64,000 nt of DNA from Segatella baroniae DSM 16972 = JCM 13447 (lineage in GTDB: Bacteria > Bacteroidota > Bacteroidia > Bacteroidales > Bacteroidaceae): the NCBI RefSeq assembly GCF_000426585.1, contig NZ_AUFQ01000017.1:1-64000 (forward strand), in the 5' to 3' direction. Shown here one piece after another: positions 17,792-25,998 of the stretch. Position 1 is the first letter of the stretch; each line of letters opens with the position of its first letter. The notes under the pieces are model-generated. The model was not told the origin of the DNA. It made no database searches and saw only the letters and a list, made by a program, of their open reading frames with translations. The position numbers were made by a program, and so were the translations under genes.

Positions 17792-19015
17792 GTGTATCAA
17801 GTCATCATTTATCTGTATCTGTTTGGCGTTGCCGTGGCAAGCCTTTTCAGCAAGAAAGTCAAGAAGATGTGGGCCGGCGAACGCCGGGCCATCCGTCTCT
17901 TGAAGGAGAAAGTGGATCCCTCGGCACGCTACATCTGGTTCCATGCCGCCTCTTTGGGCGAGTTTGAGCAAGGCCGTCCGCTCATCGAAACCATCCGGTC
18001 GCGCTGTCCGGAATACAAGATACTGCTCACTTTCTTCTCGCCGTCGGGCTATGAGGTGAGGAAAAACTACGAGGGAGCCGACATCATCTGCTATCTTCCC
18101 TTGGACACGATACGCAACGCCCGCCGTTTCTTGCGCGCGGTGAGGCCCGAGATGGCTTTCTTCATCAAGTATGAGTTCTGGTACAACTATCTTCATATCC
18201 TCAAACACCGTAACATTCCCGCCTACAGTGTCAGCAGCATCTTCCGCCCCGACCAGATATTCTTCCGTTGGTACGGCGCGCAATACGCCCGGGTGTTGAA
18301 GTGTTTCACGCATTTCTTCGTGCAGAACGAGGAGAGCAAGGGGCTTTTGGCCCGTCTGGGAATCACCGAGGTCGACGTCGTGGGCGACACACGCTTCGAC
18401 CGTGTGCTGCAAATCAAGGAAGCCAGCCGCCAGTTGCCGCTGGTGGAGCGGTTCGTCAAGGACGCGCCCAAGGTGTTTGTGGCCGGTTCTTCATGGCCTC
18501 CCGACGAGGAAATCTTCATCAACTACTTCCAGCAGCACCGTGACTGGAAGCTCATCGTGGCCCCCCACGTCATCGGCGAGGGCCATTTGGCTCAAATCCA
18601 AAGCCTGCTGAAAGGCCGGAAGGTCGTTCGCTACACGCAGGCGACTATGGAACAGGTGGCCGAAGCCGATGTCTTGATCATCGATTGCTTCGGTCTGCTG
18701 TCGTCTATCTACCATTACGCCACTGTGTCGTATGTCGGTGGGGGCTTCGGTGTGGGCATTCACAATGTGCTGGAAGCCGCCGTGTGGAACATCCCCGTGC
18801 TTTTCGGGCCCAACAACAAGCGGTTTCAGGAAGCCCAAGGCCTGCTTCGGGCCGGTGGAGGCTTTGAAATTGCCGGCGCACGGTCGTTTGCCGATTTGAT
18901 GCAAACGTTTGAAACTGACGCGGACAGCACAAGAGCGGCAGGCGACGCGGCCGCCCATTATGTGGTGAGTCGTGCGGGAGCGTCGGACCACATACTCTCC
19001 AAGATTACTTTTTAG
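17792..19015 (+). CDS. waaA: 3-deoxy-D-manno-octulosonic acid (Kdo) transferase
   Basis: A 407-residue GT30 glycosyltransferase that adds Kdo to the lipid A precursor at the inner membrane. An N-terminal hydrophobic anchor (MYQVIIYLYLFGVAVASLF) is followed by the GT-B domains, with WFHAASLGEFEQ (a family hallmark holding the catalytic Glu) and the C-terminal donor-site segment YVGGGFGVGIHNVLEAA. Translation begins at GTG 17792. The stop overlaps by 11 bp the 3' end of a convergent acyltransferase remnant. Confidence 0.95.
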   Translation: MYQVIIYLYLFGVAVASLFSKKVKKMWAGERRAIRLLKEKVDPSARYIWFHAASLGEFEQGRPLIETIRSRCPEYKILLTFFSPSGYEVRKNYEGADIICYLPLDTIRNARRFLRAVRPEMAFFIKYEFWYNYLHILKHRNIPAYSVSSIFRPDQIFFRWYGAQYARVLKCFTHFFVQNEESKGLLARLGITEVDVVGDTRFDRVLQIKEASRQLPLVERFVKDAPKVFVAGSSWPPDEEIFINYFQQHRDWKLIVAPHVIGEGHLAQIQSLLKGRKVVRYTQATMEQVAEADVLIIDCFGLLSSIYHYATVSYVGGGFGVGIHNVLEAAVWNIPVLFGPNNKRFQEAQGLLRAGGGFEIAGARSFADLMQTFETDADSTRAAGDAAAHYVVSRAGASDHILSKITF

Positions 19016-19262
19016 CGGTCTTCCGGTTCAGCCATTTGCGAACCGGAAGGTCGTAGAACCTCAACAGCAGATAGGCCAAGAGGATGTTTCCGGCCATCAC
19101 GCCGACCGAAAGCCAGGGGCAGGCGTCGAACGCGTAGGCCTCGTGGCGTATCATCCGCGCGTAGAAAGATACGGCCTTCTTAGCCAAAAAACTATAAAAA
19201 CCATGCGAAAAGTCAGGCGCTTGGTGCCACCTTGTTATAATTATACTACTTTTGAAAGACAC
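19005..19262 (-). pseudogene. Remnant of an acyltransferase-family membrane protein
   Basis: An 85-codon minus-strand frame whose last ~40 residues, LSVGVMAGNILLAYLLLRFYDLPVRKWLNRK, look like the C-terminal end of an acyltransferase-3-type membrane protein: a last TM helix, then a DLPVRKWL tail. The first ~45 residues are not family-like, and no upstream part of such a gene exists: the next gene upstream is the oppositely oriented M16 protease. It is probably a 3' fragment left by a deletion. A real small membrane protein cannot be ruled out. Confidence 0.45.
19247..19254 (+). promoter_or_regulatory. -7 promoter element of the M16 protease gene
   Basis: TACTTTTG lies 40 bp upstream of the ATG at 19294 and fits TAnnTTTG closely. 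Confidence 0.45.
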
Positions 19263-19293
19263 TTTGTTCCATCATTCATCAATCTTCTTGCGC

Positions 19294-22188
19294 ATGAAAC
19301 GCATTCTTCTGTTTTTCCTGTTGTGCCTGGTTGTCACGCCGACATGGGCCGACCGCCCCCAATCGCTTCGCGTCATCGAAAAGACCTTGCCCAACGGACT
19401 GACCGTCTGGCTCAATCCCGACGACACACAGCCCAAGGTCATCGGCTATGTCGTCGTGCGGGCCGGTGCCCGTGACTGCCCCAACACGGGCATAGCCCAC
19501 TACTTCGAGCACATCATGTTCAAGGGGACGCCGACCATCGGCACCACCGACTACGCGAAAGAGAAGCCTTTTCTCGACCAAATCGCACGGCAGTACGACG
19601 CCCTTTCGCGCACGGCCGACCCGCAGGAGCGTCGCCGCATCCAGCAGGAAATCAACCAACTGAACCGTCAGGCGGCCGTCTACGCCATTCCCAACGAGTT
19701 CTCCAAACTCCTCACCCGCTATGGCGGCAGCCGCGTCAACGCCTTCACGAGCCTCGACGAGACCGTCTATCACAGCGAGTTCGCGCCGCAATACCTGCGT
19801 CAGTGGTGCGCCCTCAACAGCGAACGCTTCATCCAACCCGTCTTCCGGCTGTTCCAGGGCGAGCTTGAAACGGTGTATGAAGAGAAGAACAGGGCCGCGG
19901 ACGATTTCGGCCACAGCCTGATGGACCGTCTCCAGAGGCTTGTCTTCAAAGGCAGCAGCTACGGCTATTCCGTCATCGGGAGCACGGAGAACCTGAAGAA
20001 TCCCCGCCTTTCCGACATGGAAGCCTTCTTTCAAAAATATTATGTGGCCAACAACATGGCGCTGATCCTTTGCGGCAACTTCGCCACCGACTCCATCATG
20101 CCGCTGCTCGAACGGACGTTCGGACGCATCCGCAGCGGGGCGGCACCCCATCGGGCCGACGTCGGCCTGGCGCCGTTCAACCCCCAGAAGCCGTTGGGCC
20201 TGAAGATTCCCTTCCCGTTGGTCAAGGCCACGGCCTTGGTGTTCCGCGGCCCGAAGCCTTACAGTCCCGATTACCTGACCGCCCAGGTGGCGATGGGGCT
20301 CTTGAGCAACGACAATGGCAGCGGACTCGTCGACTCGCTGATGAGCCATCACAAACTGATGTACACCATGGCGGGTGCCGAGTCCATCACGTTGACCAAG
20401 GAGGTGGGGCTGATGGGGCTGCTGGCCGTGCCCAAGTTGCCTTTCGGGACGAAGCGGAAGGCCGAACGGCTGTTGTGGGAGCAAATCGACAAGCTCCGCG
20501 ACGGGCGGTTTTCGGAGGAGGCTTTGGCCGCGGCGAAGCTGGAATATCAGAAGATACTGGCCCAAAGGCTGGAGAAACTCGACCAGCGCATCTACGCCAT
20601 GGCCGACGCCTATTCGGGCGGAATGAGCTGGAATGCCTATTTGCAGGACGTGGAACGACTGCCGCAGCTGACCAAGGCGGATGTCGTGGCGTTTTGCCGG
20701 CGGTATTTCGCCGATGAATATCTCGTCATTCACAAGAAATTCGGGCGTTACAAGAAAGACCGAATCGCAAAACCGCCCTACCAGCCTGTGCGGACGGCGG
20801 ACGAAAACCTGTCTTCGGCCTTCGCCAAAGCGCTGGCGCAGTTGCCCACGGAGGAACTTTCGCCCCGCTATGTCGACTTCCGGAGCGATGTGGAACGGGC
20901 GTCCTTGGGCACCAACGCACAGCTCTATACGGCCGCCAATCCGCTGAACGACCTCTTCGAGCTGACGCTCACCTGGCACCAGTTGCATGGTGACAAGCCC
21001 ATTCACCTGATGAACGACCTCTTCGACTACCTCGGTACGACGTCGCTTGACAAGCAGGCCTTCGCCAAACGGCTGCAGACGCTGGGCACCACGCTCACCG
21101 GCAGCTACGACTACCGGCAGATGACGCTGCGGCTGACGGGCCCCGACCGCAACCTGGAGGCCTCGCTGCGGCTTCTGTCCGACCTTTTGGCCCATCCCAA
21201 GACCGACGCCCGCTTCATGGCCACGGCCCGAAAGGACGCCCGTCTGGGTGACAAATACTTCGGTCGAGACATGAACGACATCGTCAGGGCCATGTTGTGG
21301 CGCATTGGAATGGGGCGGAAGTCGCCCATGTTGCTGGACATGCCCACGGCCGAACTCGACCGGCTGACCGCCAGCGATGTAGAGACGGAGTTCAAACGGG
21401 CGCAGCAGGGACAGCTGACGGCCTGCTACACGGGTCGCCTTCAGACCGATTCGGTGGCACGGATGTTGTGCCGAGCCGTGCCCACCGCCGAACGCATGCC
21501 CTACGGGGGCTACGTGTTCGACGCCACACAGGTGACTACGCCCGTCGTCTATGTCTACGACAAGCCCGACGCCCGTCAGGCCATGGTGGGTACCTACGCC
21601 GCGTTGCCGCCGTTGTCGTCGGACGACGTGGAGGCGAAGTTCACGGTTTGGCAGAACTATTTCAGCAGCGGCGGGCTCAACTCGGTGCTCTTCCGTGAGC
21701 TGCGCGACCTGCGTTCGCTCGTCTACTCATGTCAGGGTATCAGCCTCGTGCACAGCCACAAGACATTGAAAGACAAGCCCATCGGCTTCTATACGCTTGC
21801 CGGCACGCAGACGGACAAGGCCCTGACGACGCTGCTGCTCATCGACAGCCTTCAAGCCCACATGCCCTGGGACGAGCAAGACATGCTGACGGCGCGCCAG
21901 GCGTGCGTGAACAATGTCAACAACGCCAGTCCCAACTTCCGTGAGCGGCCCGACTATGTGGCCGGACAGGAGCTTTGCGGCCATGCGCAAGACCCCAATA
22001 TCGCCTTGGTGGAGGCCATCCGCCGCACGACGCCGCAGTCCGTCCGCGACTATTATCATGCTTCGGTGCAGCCGGCACCCCGCGCCTACTTCGTCATCGG
22101 CAACCTCAAGGCCATCGACCGTGCGGCGTTGCGTAGGCTGGGACGTATTGTGGAGTTGAAGAAGGGAGATATCAGGAGTACTCGATGA
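19294..22188 (+). CDS. M16 family zinc metalloprotease (pitrilysin/PqqL-like)
   Basis: A 964-residue secreted protease with a signal peptide (about 1-19, PTWA). The inverted zinc motif HYFEH (H69, E72, H73) and the downstream ETVYEEKNRAADD, holding the third ligand, mark a catalytically complete M16 N-terminal half; the C-terminal half is the usual inactive partner with the RELRDLRSLVYS segment. Such proteases degrade peptides in a clam-like chamber in the periplasm. Start chosen at 19294 so that the signal peptide is N-terminal. The gene stands alone, followed by a repeat-rich convergent spacer. Confidence 0.93.
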   Translation: MKRILLFFLLCLVVTPTWADRPQSLRVIEKTLPNGLTVWLNPDDTQPKVIGYVVVRAGARDCPNTGIAHYFEHIMFKGTPTIGTTDYAKEKPFLDQIARQYDALSRTADPQERRRIQQEINQLNRQAAVYAIPNEFSKLLTRYGGSRVNAFTSLDETVYHSEFAPQYLRQWCALNSERFIQPVFRLFQGELETVYEEKNRAADDFGHSLMDRLQRLVFKGSSYGYSVIGSTENLKNPRLSDMEAFFQKYYVANNMALILCGNFATDSIMPLLERTFGRIRSGAAPHRADVGLAPFNPQKPLGLKIPFPLVKATALVFRGPKPYSPDYLTAQVAMGLLSNDNGSGLVDSLMSHHKLMYTMAGAESITLTKEVGLMGLLAVPKLPFGTKRKAERLLWEQIDKLRDGRFSEEALAAAKLEYQKILAQRLEKLDQRIYAMADAYSGGMSWNAYLQDVERLPQLTKADVVAFCRRYFADEYLVIHKKFGRYKKDRIAKPPYQPVRTADENLSSAFAKALAQLPTEELSPRYVDFRSDVERASLGTNAQLYTAANPLNDLFELTLTWHQLHGDKPIHLMNDLFDYLGTTSLDKQAFAKRLQTLGTTLTGSYDYRQMTLRLTGPDRNLEASLRLLSDLLAHPKTDARFMATARKDARLGDKYFGRDMNDIVRAMLWRIGMGRKSPMLLDMPTAELDRLTASDVETEFKRAQQGQLTACYTGRLQTDSVARMLCRAVPTAERMPYGGYVFDATQVTTPVVYVYDKPDARQAMVGTYAALPPLSSDDVEAKFTVWQNYFSSGGLNSVLFRELRDLRSLVYSCQGISLVHSHKTLKDKPIGFYTLAGTQTDKALTTLLLIDSLQAHMPWDEQDMLTARQACVNNVNNASPNFRERPDYVAGQELCGHAQDPNIALVEAIRRTTPQSVRDYYHASVQPAPRAYFVIGNLKAIDRAALRRLGRIVELKKGDIRSTR

Positions 22189-22488
22189 AGCCTCCCTGTA
22201 GCCTCCCCCGCCCCTCCAAAGGAGGGGGGTGCCTGCCGGCTTGAAGCGGGTGGGCGGTGAATGCCTGTTTCATGCGTCGCACTTGGTGTTCGTTTGCGTG
22301 TGCCTGTCGGTTTGAAGCGGGCGGGCGGTGATTCTTCATTTTGTGTTTTCCGTTTTTTCATTTTGTGTTTTCCGCTTGCTTTCCGCTCTTCGGCCTTGAT
22401 TGTAGCGGTGCAGTTCGGCTTTTCATGGTTTTCTGTGGCCGCTTGCGGCCCTTGCTTGTGCCTCGAAATCCAAATTGGAAATACGTTC
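22189..22488. repeat. Repeat-bearing convergent spacer, first part
   Basis: No gene is seen. CCCCTCC (22211-22217), AAA, GGAGGGG (22221-22227) make a perfect 7-bp hairpin just after the M16 stop. A 32-bp imperfect direct repeat occurs at 22229-22260 and 22300-22331 (both GTGCCTGyCGGyTTGAAGCG... in form). An 18-bp exact repeat TTCATTTTGTGTTTTCCG occurs at 22335-22352 and 22357-22374, 22 bp apart. Confidence 0.75.
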
Positions 22489-22673
22489 TTATGCCCCTAT
22501 GTCTTTGAAGGAACCTGCCTTTATGTCCCTCTGTCTTTACAGAAAACCTGTACTTATGTACTTCTGTCTTTAAAGAAAACCTGTCTTTATGTCCTTATGT
22601 CTTTACAGAAACATGTACTTATGTACTTATGTCTTGAAGAAAAGCATGTGGTTATGTCTGCAAAGCATGTCGG
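22489..22673. repeat. 32-33-bp tandem repeat array
   Basis: Five units of 32-33 bp start at 22489, 22521, 22554, 22587 and 22619, plus a partial sixth at 22652. Each begins TTATG and contains TATGTCTTT or CTGTCTTT, then AAGAAAACCTGT or similar. They span the convergent gap between the M16 protease and the sulfatase and abut 22-bp array C. An open frame running through them codes only a repeat-derived peptide. Confidence 0.85.
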
Positions 22674-22677
22674 TTGC

Positions 22678-22765
22678 GCCGCAAACGGGCTGCTTTCACC
22701 TTTCAAAAGCAGTCCTTTTGTCGTGTGAAAGGGCTGCTTTGGAAAAGCGAAAGCACTGCTTTGGC
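22678..22765. repeat. 22-bp tandem repeat array C (4 units)
   Basis: Units start at 22678, 22700, 22722 and 22744. AAAGCAGTCCTTT (22706-22718) of unit 2 pairs with AAAGGGCTGCTTT (22728-22740) of unit 3, 13 bp with one G.U. The array ends 12 bp before the sulfatase stop codon, and a degenerate fifth unit may overlap it. It likely serves as a terminator in both directions. Confidence 0.85.
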
Positions 22766-22777
22766 AAATGTATCCTG

Positions 22778-24334
22778 CTATTTCGCCTTGCCGGCGCGTT
22801 CCCTTCTCAGGATATTCTGCAACTCGTAGACCACTTCGGGATGGGCCGTGGCCACGTTGTCCTGCTCATAGCGGCTCTTGGCGCGGTCGTAGAGTTGCGG
22901 CTGCGGCAGGTTGCCCGTCTCCACCTTGGGCCCCCACGTGATCATCTTCGGGCCGTCGCTGGGTTCTATGTATCGCCACTTGGCCGTCTGGACAGACAGC
23001 ACGTGCGTGTTGGACTGCCCGAGCACATAGTCGCGTCCATGCCTGTCGGTGCCGACGATGGTGGCGAGATGGTCGCGGCTGTCGGGCGCGCTGCCCTGCG
23101 GCAGACGGGCTTTGACGAGGCTGCCGAGCGACGCCATGAGGTCTATCTGGCTGAGCAGCGCGTCGGAAGTGTCGCCGCCGGCGATGCGTGCGGGCCAACT
23201 GGCGATGAAGGGAACGGCCGTCCCGCCCTCGAAGGCACTGTATTTGTTGCCCCGGAAGGGTCCGGCCGGACTGTGGCCGTTGAGCAGTTCCTCGGCGCGG
23301 TCGTCGTAGCCGTCGTCCACCACCGGCCCGTTGTCACTCGTCAGGATGACGAGCGTGTTGTCGGCGAGCTTCAGTTGCTCCAGTGTTTTCATGATTTCCC
23401 CCACCGACCAGTCGAACTGTGCGATGGCGTCGCCGCGCAGTCCCATGCCGCTCTTGCCGCGGAAACGCTGGTGCGGGAAGCGGGGCACGTGTACGTCGTT
23501 CGTGGCAAAGTACATGAAGAAAGGCCTATTGCGGTTCGCTTTGATGAAGTTGACCGCGTTCGCGACGAGCGAGTCGGCGATGTTCTCATCCTTCCACAAC
23601 GCCTTTCCGCCCCCCTTCATGTAGCCGATGCGGCCTATTCCGTTCACGATCGACATGTCGTGGCCGTGGCTCGACCGCTGGTTGTAGAGCAGTTCCGGGT
23701 TTTTGGCCCCCGTAGGTTCGCCCGGGAAGTTGGCCTTGTAGCTCACTTCGATGGGATGTTCGGGGTCGTAGTTGGCCACGCGGCCGTTCCGGATGAAGAC
23801 ACAGGGCACGCGGTCGGCCGTGGCCGCCATGATGTAGTGCTCGTCGAAGCCCAGGTCGCCGAGGCTTTGAGGCAGTGGCGCGTTCCAATCTTGCCGTCCC
23901 GTCTGGTCGCCTAAGCCCAAATGCCATTTACCGATGGCACAGGTGGTGTAGCCCGCGCTCTTAAACATGTCGGCCATCGTGAACTGGCTCGGTTTGATAA
24001 TCATGCCCGCATTGCCGGCGGCCACGTCGGTATCGGGCTTTCGCCAGGCATATTCGCCTGTCAGCAGCGAGTAGCGCGATGGCGTACTCGTAGCGGCGAT
24101 GGCATGCCCGTTGGTGAAACGAATGCCGTTGCGGGCCAATCGGTCTACATTCGGCGTCTCCACGTTCTTGGCGCCATAGCATTTCAGGTCGCCGTAGCCC
24201 AGGTCGTCGGCCAGGATGATGACCACGTTGGGCGTCTTCTGTCTGTCGGTTGTTGTCTTGGAGGCCTTGGCGGCGCCTGTCGTCGGGGTGACGGCAGGTG
24301 CCAAAAGGGCCAAGGTCAAAAGTTTGTTGTTCAT
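22778..24334 (-). CDS. Family S1 sulfatase (arylsulfatase-type)
   Basis: A 518-residue secreted sulfatase with a signal peptide (about 1-22). The N-terminal metal site NVVIILADDLGYGD is intact, and the active-site motif is S83-T-P-S-R87, the serine-type signature whose Ser is oxidised to formylglycine by an anaerobic sulfatase-maturating enzyme (not in this window). Start taken at 24334 (MNNKLLTLALLAP); the upstream extension overlaps susD. It begins 8 bp after the susD stop, as last gene of the sigma-fecR-susC-susD unit, so it probably removes sulfate from the imported glycan. The S1 subfamily cannot be set by eye. Confidence 0.92.
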   Translation of the reverse strand: MNNKLLTLALLAPAVTPTTGAAKASKTTTDRQKTPNVVIILADDLGYGDLKCYGAKNVETPNVDRLARNGIRFTNGHAIAATSTPSRYSLLTGEYAWRKPDTDVAAGNAGMIIKPSQFTMADMFKSAGYTTCAIGKWHLGLGDQTGRQDWNAPLPQSLGDLGFDEHYIMAATADRVPCVFIRNGRVANYDPEHPIEVSYKANFPGEPTGAKNPELLYNQRSSHGHDMSIVNGIGRIGYMKGGGKALWKDENIADSLVANAVNFIKANRNRPFFMYFATNDVHVPRFPHQRFRGKSGMGLRGDAIAQFDWSVGEIMKTLEQLKLADNTLVILTSDNGPVVDDGYDDRAEELLNGHSPAGPFRGNKYSAFEGGTAVPFIASWPARIAGGDTSDALLSQIDLMASLGSLVKARLPQGSAPDSRDHLATIVGTDRHGRDYVLGQSNTHVLSVQTAKWRYIEPSDGPKMITWGPKVETGNLPQPQLYDRAKSRYEQDNVATAHPEVVYELQNILRRERAGKAK

Positions 24335-24342
24335 ATTTTTCT

Positions 24343-25992
24343 TTATTTTTGAGGTTCGCGAAGGTTCGGATTGATGTTCTGTTCCGACAACGGAATGGGC
24401 CATGTGTAGTCCTGCGGATTACGGAACTCACGTTTCCCTACATACCAACGGCAGTGCCCTGTGGGGTCAACCTCCTTCGAAGCCTTGGCATATTTGGCTG
24501 AAGCGGGATAGGGAGCGCCCCATATCTTGCCCACCAGCACCTCATGGGCGATGTTCCAACGCAGCAAATCCCAGTAGCGAATGCCCTCGTAGGCCAGTTC
24601 GATGCGGCGTTCGTGGCGCACGATTTCGCGCAGTTTGTCGGCATTGATCTCATGGATGGCAGGCATGTTGACGTCGCCGCGGCCTCTTACCTTGTTGATG
24701 GTTTGGTCGAGTAGCGTCTGTGAAACAGGCTGTCCGCTCTCAAGGACACACTCCAGGTAGCCCAACAACACTTCCGCATACCTGATGATAGGCGTTACTG
24801 CGCTGTAGCTCGTGATGTCTCCAATGGCGTTTTCGTCGAAGTATTTGCGCCACATGAAGCCCGTTCGTGAAGCCTCGGACGAGTAGTCGAGCCGCTCTTT
24901 CTTAGCCGCGTCGAAGTCGGGGCTGCACCGATAGACGCTGCCTTTGAAGGTCGCGCCGTTGTAATAGATGGTGTAGTCCAAGCGGGGGTCTCTGTTTTCG
25001 CCCAAATTCTCGGGGTTGTAGCGCGGGTCTTCATAGCTGAAGGGCGTGCCGTCGTTGAACTCATACGCTTCGAAAAGACCGCCCGAAGGGTTGGAAAGGC
25101 TCCATCCTCCATCCTTGGCGGCAAGGTTGTGTTGCGGCAGACCGCAGCCGAAATAGTTGGCGAGATAGGAAATGTAGAAGATGTTCTCCTTGTTGCCTAC
25201 GCCGGACTTCGGCTGGAACAGCTCACGATAGTGCGCGTGGATATCGTTGTCGCCCAGGTCGATGATTTCCTTGTAGGTTTCCGCACCGTGTGTCCAGTCT
25301 TTCATGAGCATGTAGGTGCGTCCGAGGAAGGCGAGGGCAGCCTGTTTGCAGGCGCGTCCCGTCTCGGTGGCAGCGATGTCCTTGAACCGTGGGAGGTCGG
25401 CCGCGGCCGCCTTGAACTCCTTGGCGCACCATGTAAGGATGTTGGCTTGGGTCTCCTTCTTCACATTGTTGGCCTCTTCGCCGGTCAACACCTGCTCTAC
25501 GAGGGGCACATCCTTGAAGTAGCTTGTCAGATAGAGGTACTGCGTGGCCCGCAAGAAGCGTGCTTCAGCTGTTATTCGGGTCTTGGCGGGGCCGTCGGTC
25601 ATCTTTTGCACGCCTTCCAAGAAGCGGTTGCAACGTTGTATGCGTTGGTTGGCAACGGTCCAGTACTGCTTGATGAAGTTGTTGGCGTTGGTCAGTTTGC
25701 CACTTGAAATCTGGAAGAACGCGTTGTTTTCGCCCCTTCGGTCGAAGGCGTTGTCGGTCAGATGTTCGGTGTAGAGCAGGCCGGCATACGACCAGAAGTC
25801 TGAGGGTGAAAATTCAACGCCATTGGTTATGTTGCCACGGTAGAGTGCCGTGAGGGCCAGTTCGGAGTTCTTGTTGCTATCCCAGAAAGTCTTTTCCGAC
25901 AAGTCGGTGAGCGGCGAGCGTTCCAGACTGCATGACTGGAAGGCCGCCAGCATGGCGAAAGCGCAGAGAGAGGTGTATATTGAACGTTTCAT
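24343..25992 (-). CDS. SusD/RagB family glycan-binding lipoprotein
   Basis: A 549-residue surface lipoprotein: signal peptide ending at Cys21 (AAFQSCSLE). The N-terminal segment ...LTDLSEKTFWDSNKNSELALTALYRG and the TPR-like helical core are typical of SusD proteins, which bind glycans at the cell surface and act as a lid on the SusC channel. The C-terminal part (EIVRHERRIELAYEGIRYWDLLRW) is the classic SusD signature. It begins 6 bp after susC and precedes the sulfatase by 8 bp. Confidence 0.95.
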   Translation of the reverse strand: MKRSIYTSLCAFAMLAAFQSCSLERSPLTDLSEKTFWDSNKNSELALTALYRGNITNGVEFSPSDFWSYAGLLYTEHLTDNAFDRRGENNAFFQISSGKLTNANNFIKQYWTVANQRIQRCNRFLEGVQKMTDGPAKTRITAEARFLRATQYLYLTSYFKDVPLVEQVLTGEEANNVKKETQANILTWCAKEFKAAAADLPRFKDIAATETGRACKQAALAFLGRTYMLMKDWTHGAETYKEIIDLGDNDIHAHYRELFQPKSGVGNKENIFYISYLANYFGCGLPQHNLAAKDGGWSLSNPSGGLFEAYEFNDGTPFSYEDPRYNPENLGENRDPRLDYTIYYNGATFKGSVYRCSPDFDAAKKERLDYSSEASRTGFMWRKYFDENAIGDITSYSAVTPIIRYAEVLLGYLECVLESGQPVSQTLLDQTINKVRGRGDVNMPAIHEINADKLREIVRHERRIELAYEGIRYWDLLRWNIAHEVLVGKIWGAPYPASAKYAKASKEVDPTGHCRWYVGKREFRNPQDYTWPIPLSEQNINPNLREPQK

Positions 25993-25998
25993 AGCTGC

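Noticed and set aside
22261..22728. A 155-codon open frame through the 33-bp repeats
   Set aside because: Its sequence is set by the tandem repeat, no promoter or ribosome site is seen, and it resembles no protein family.
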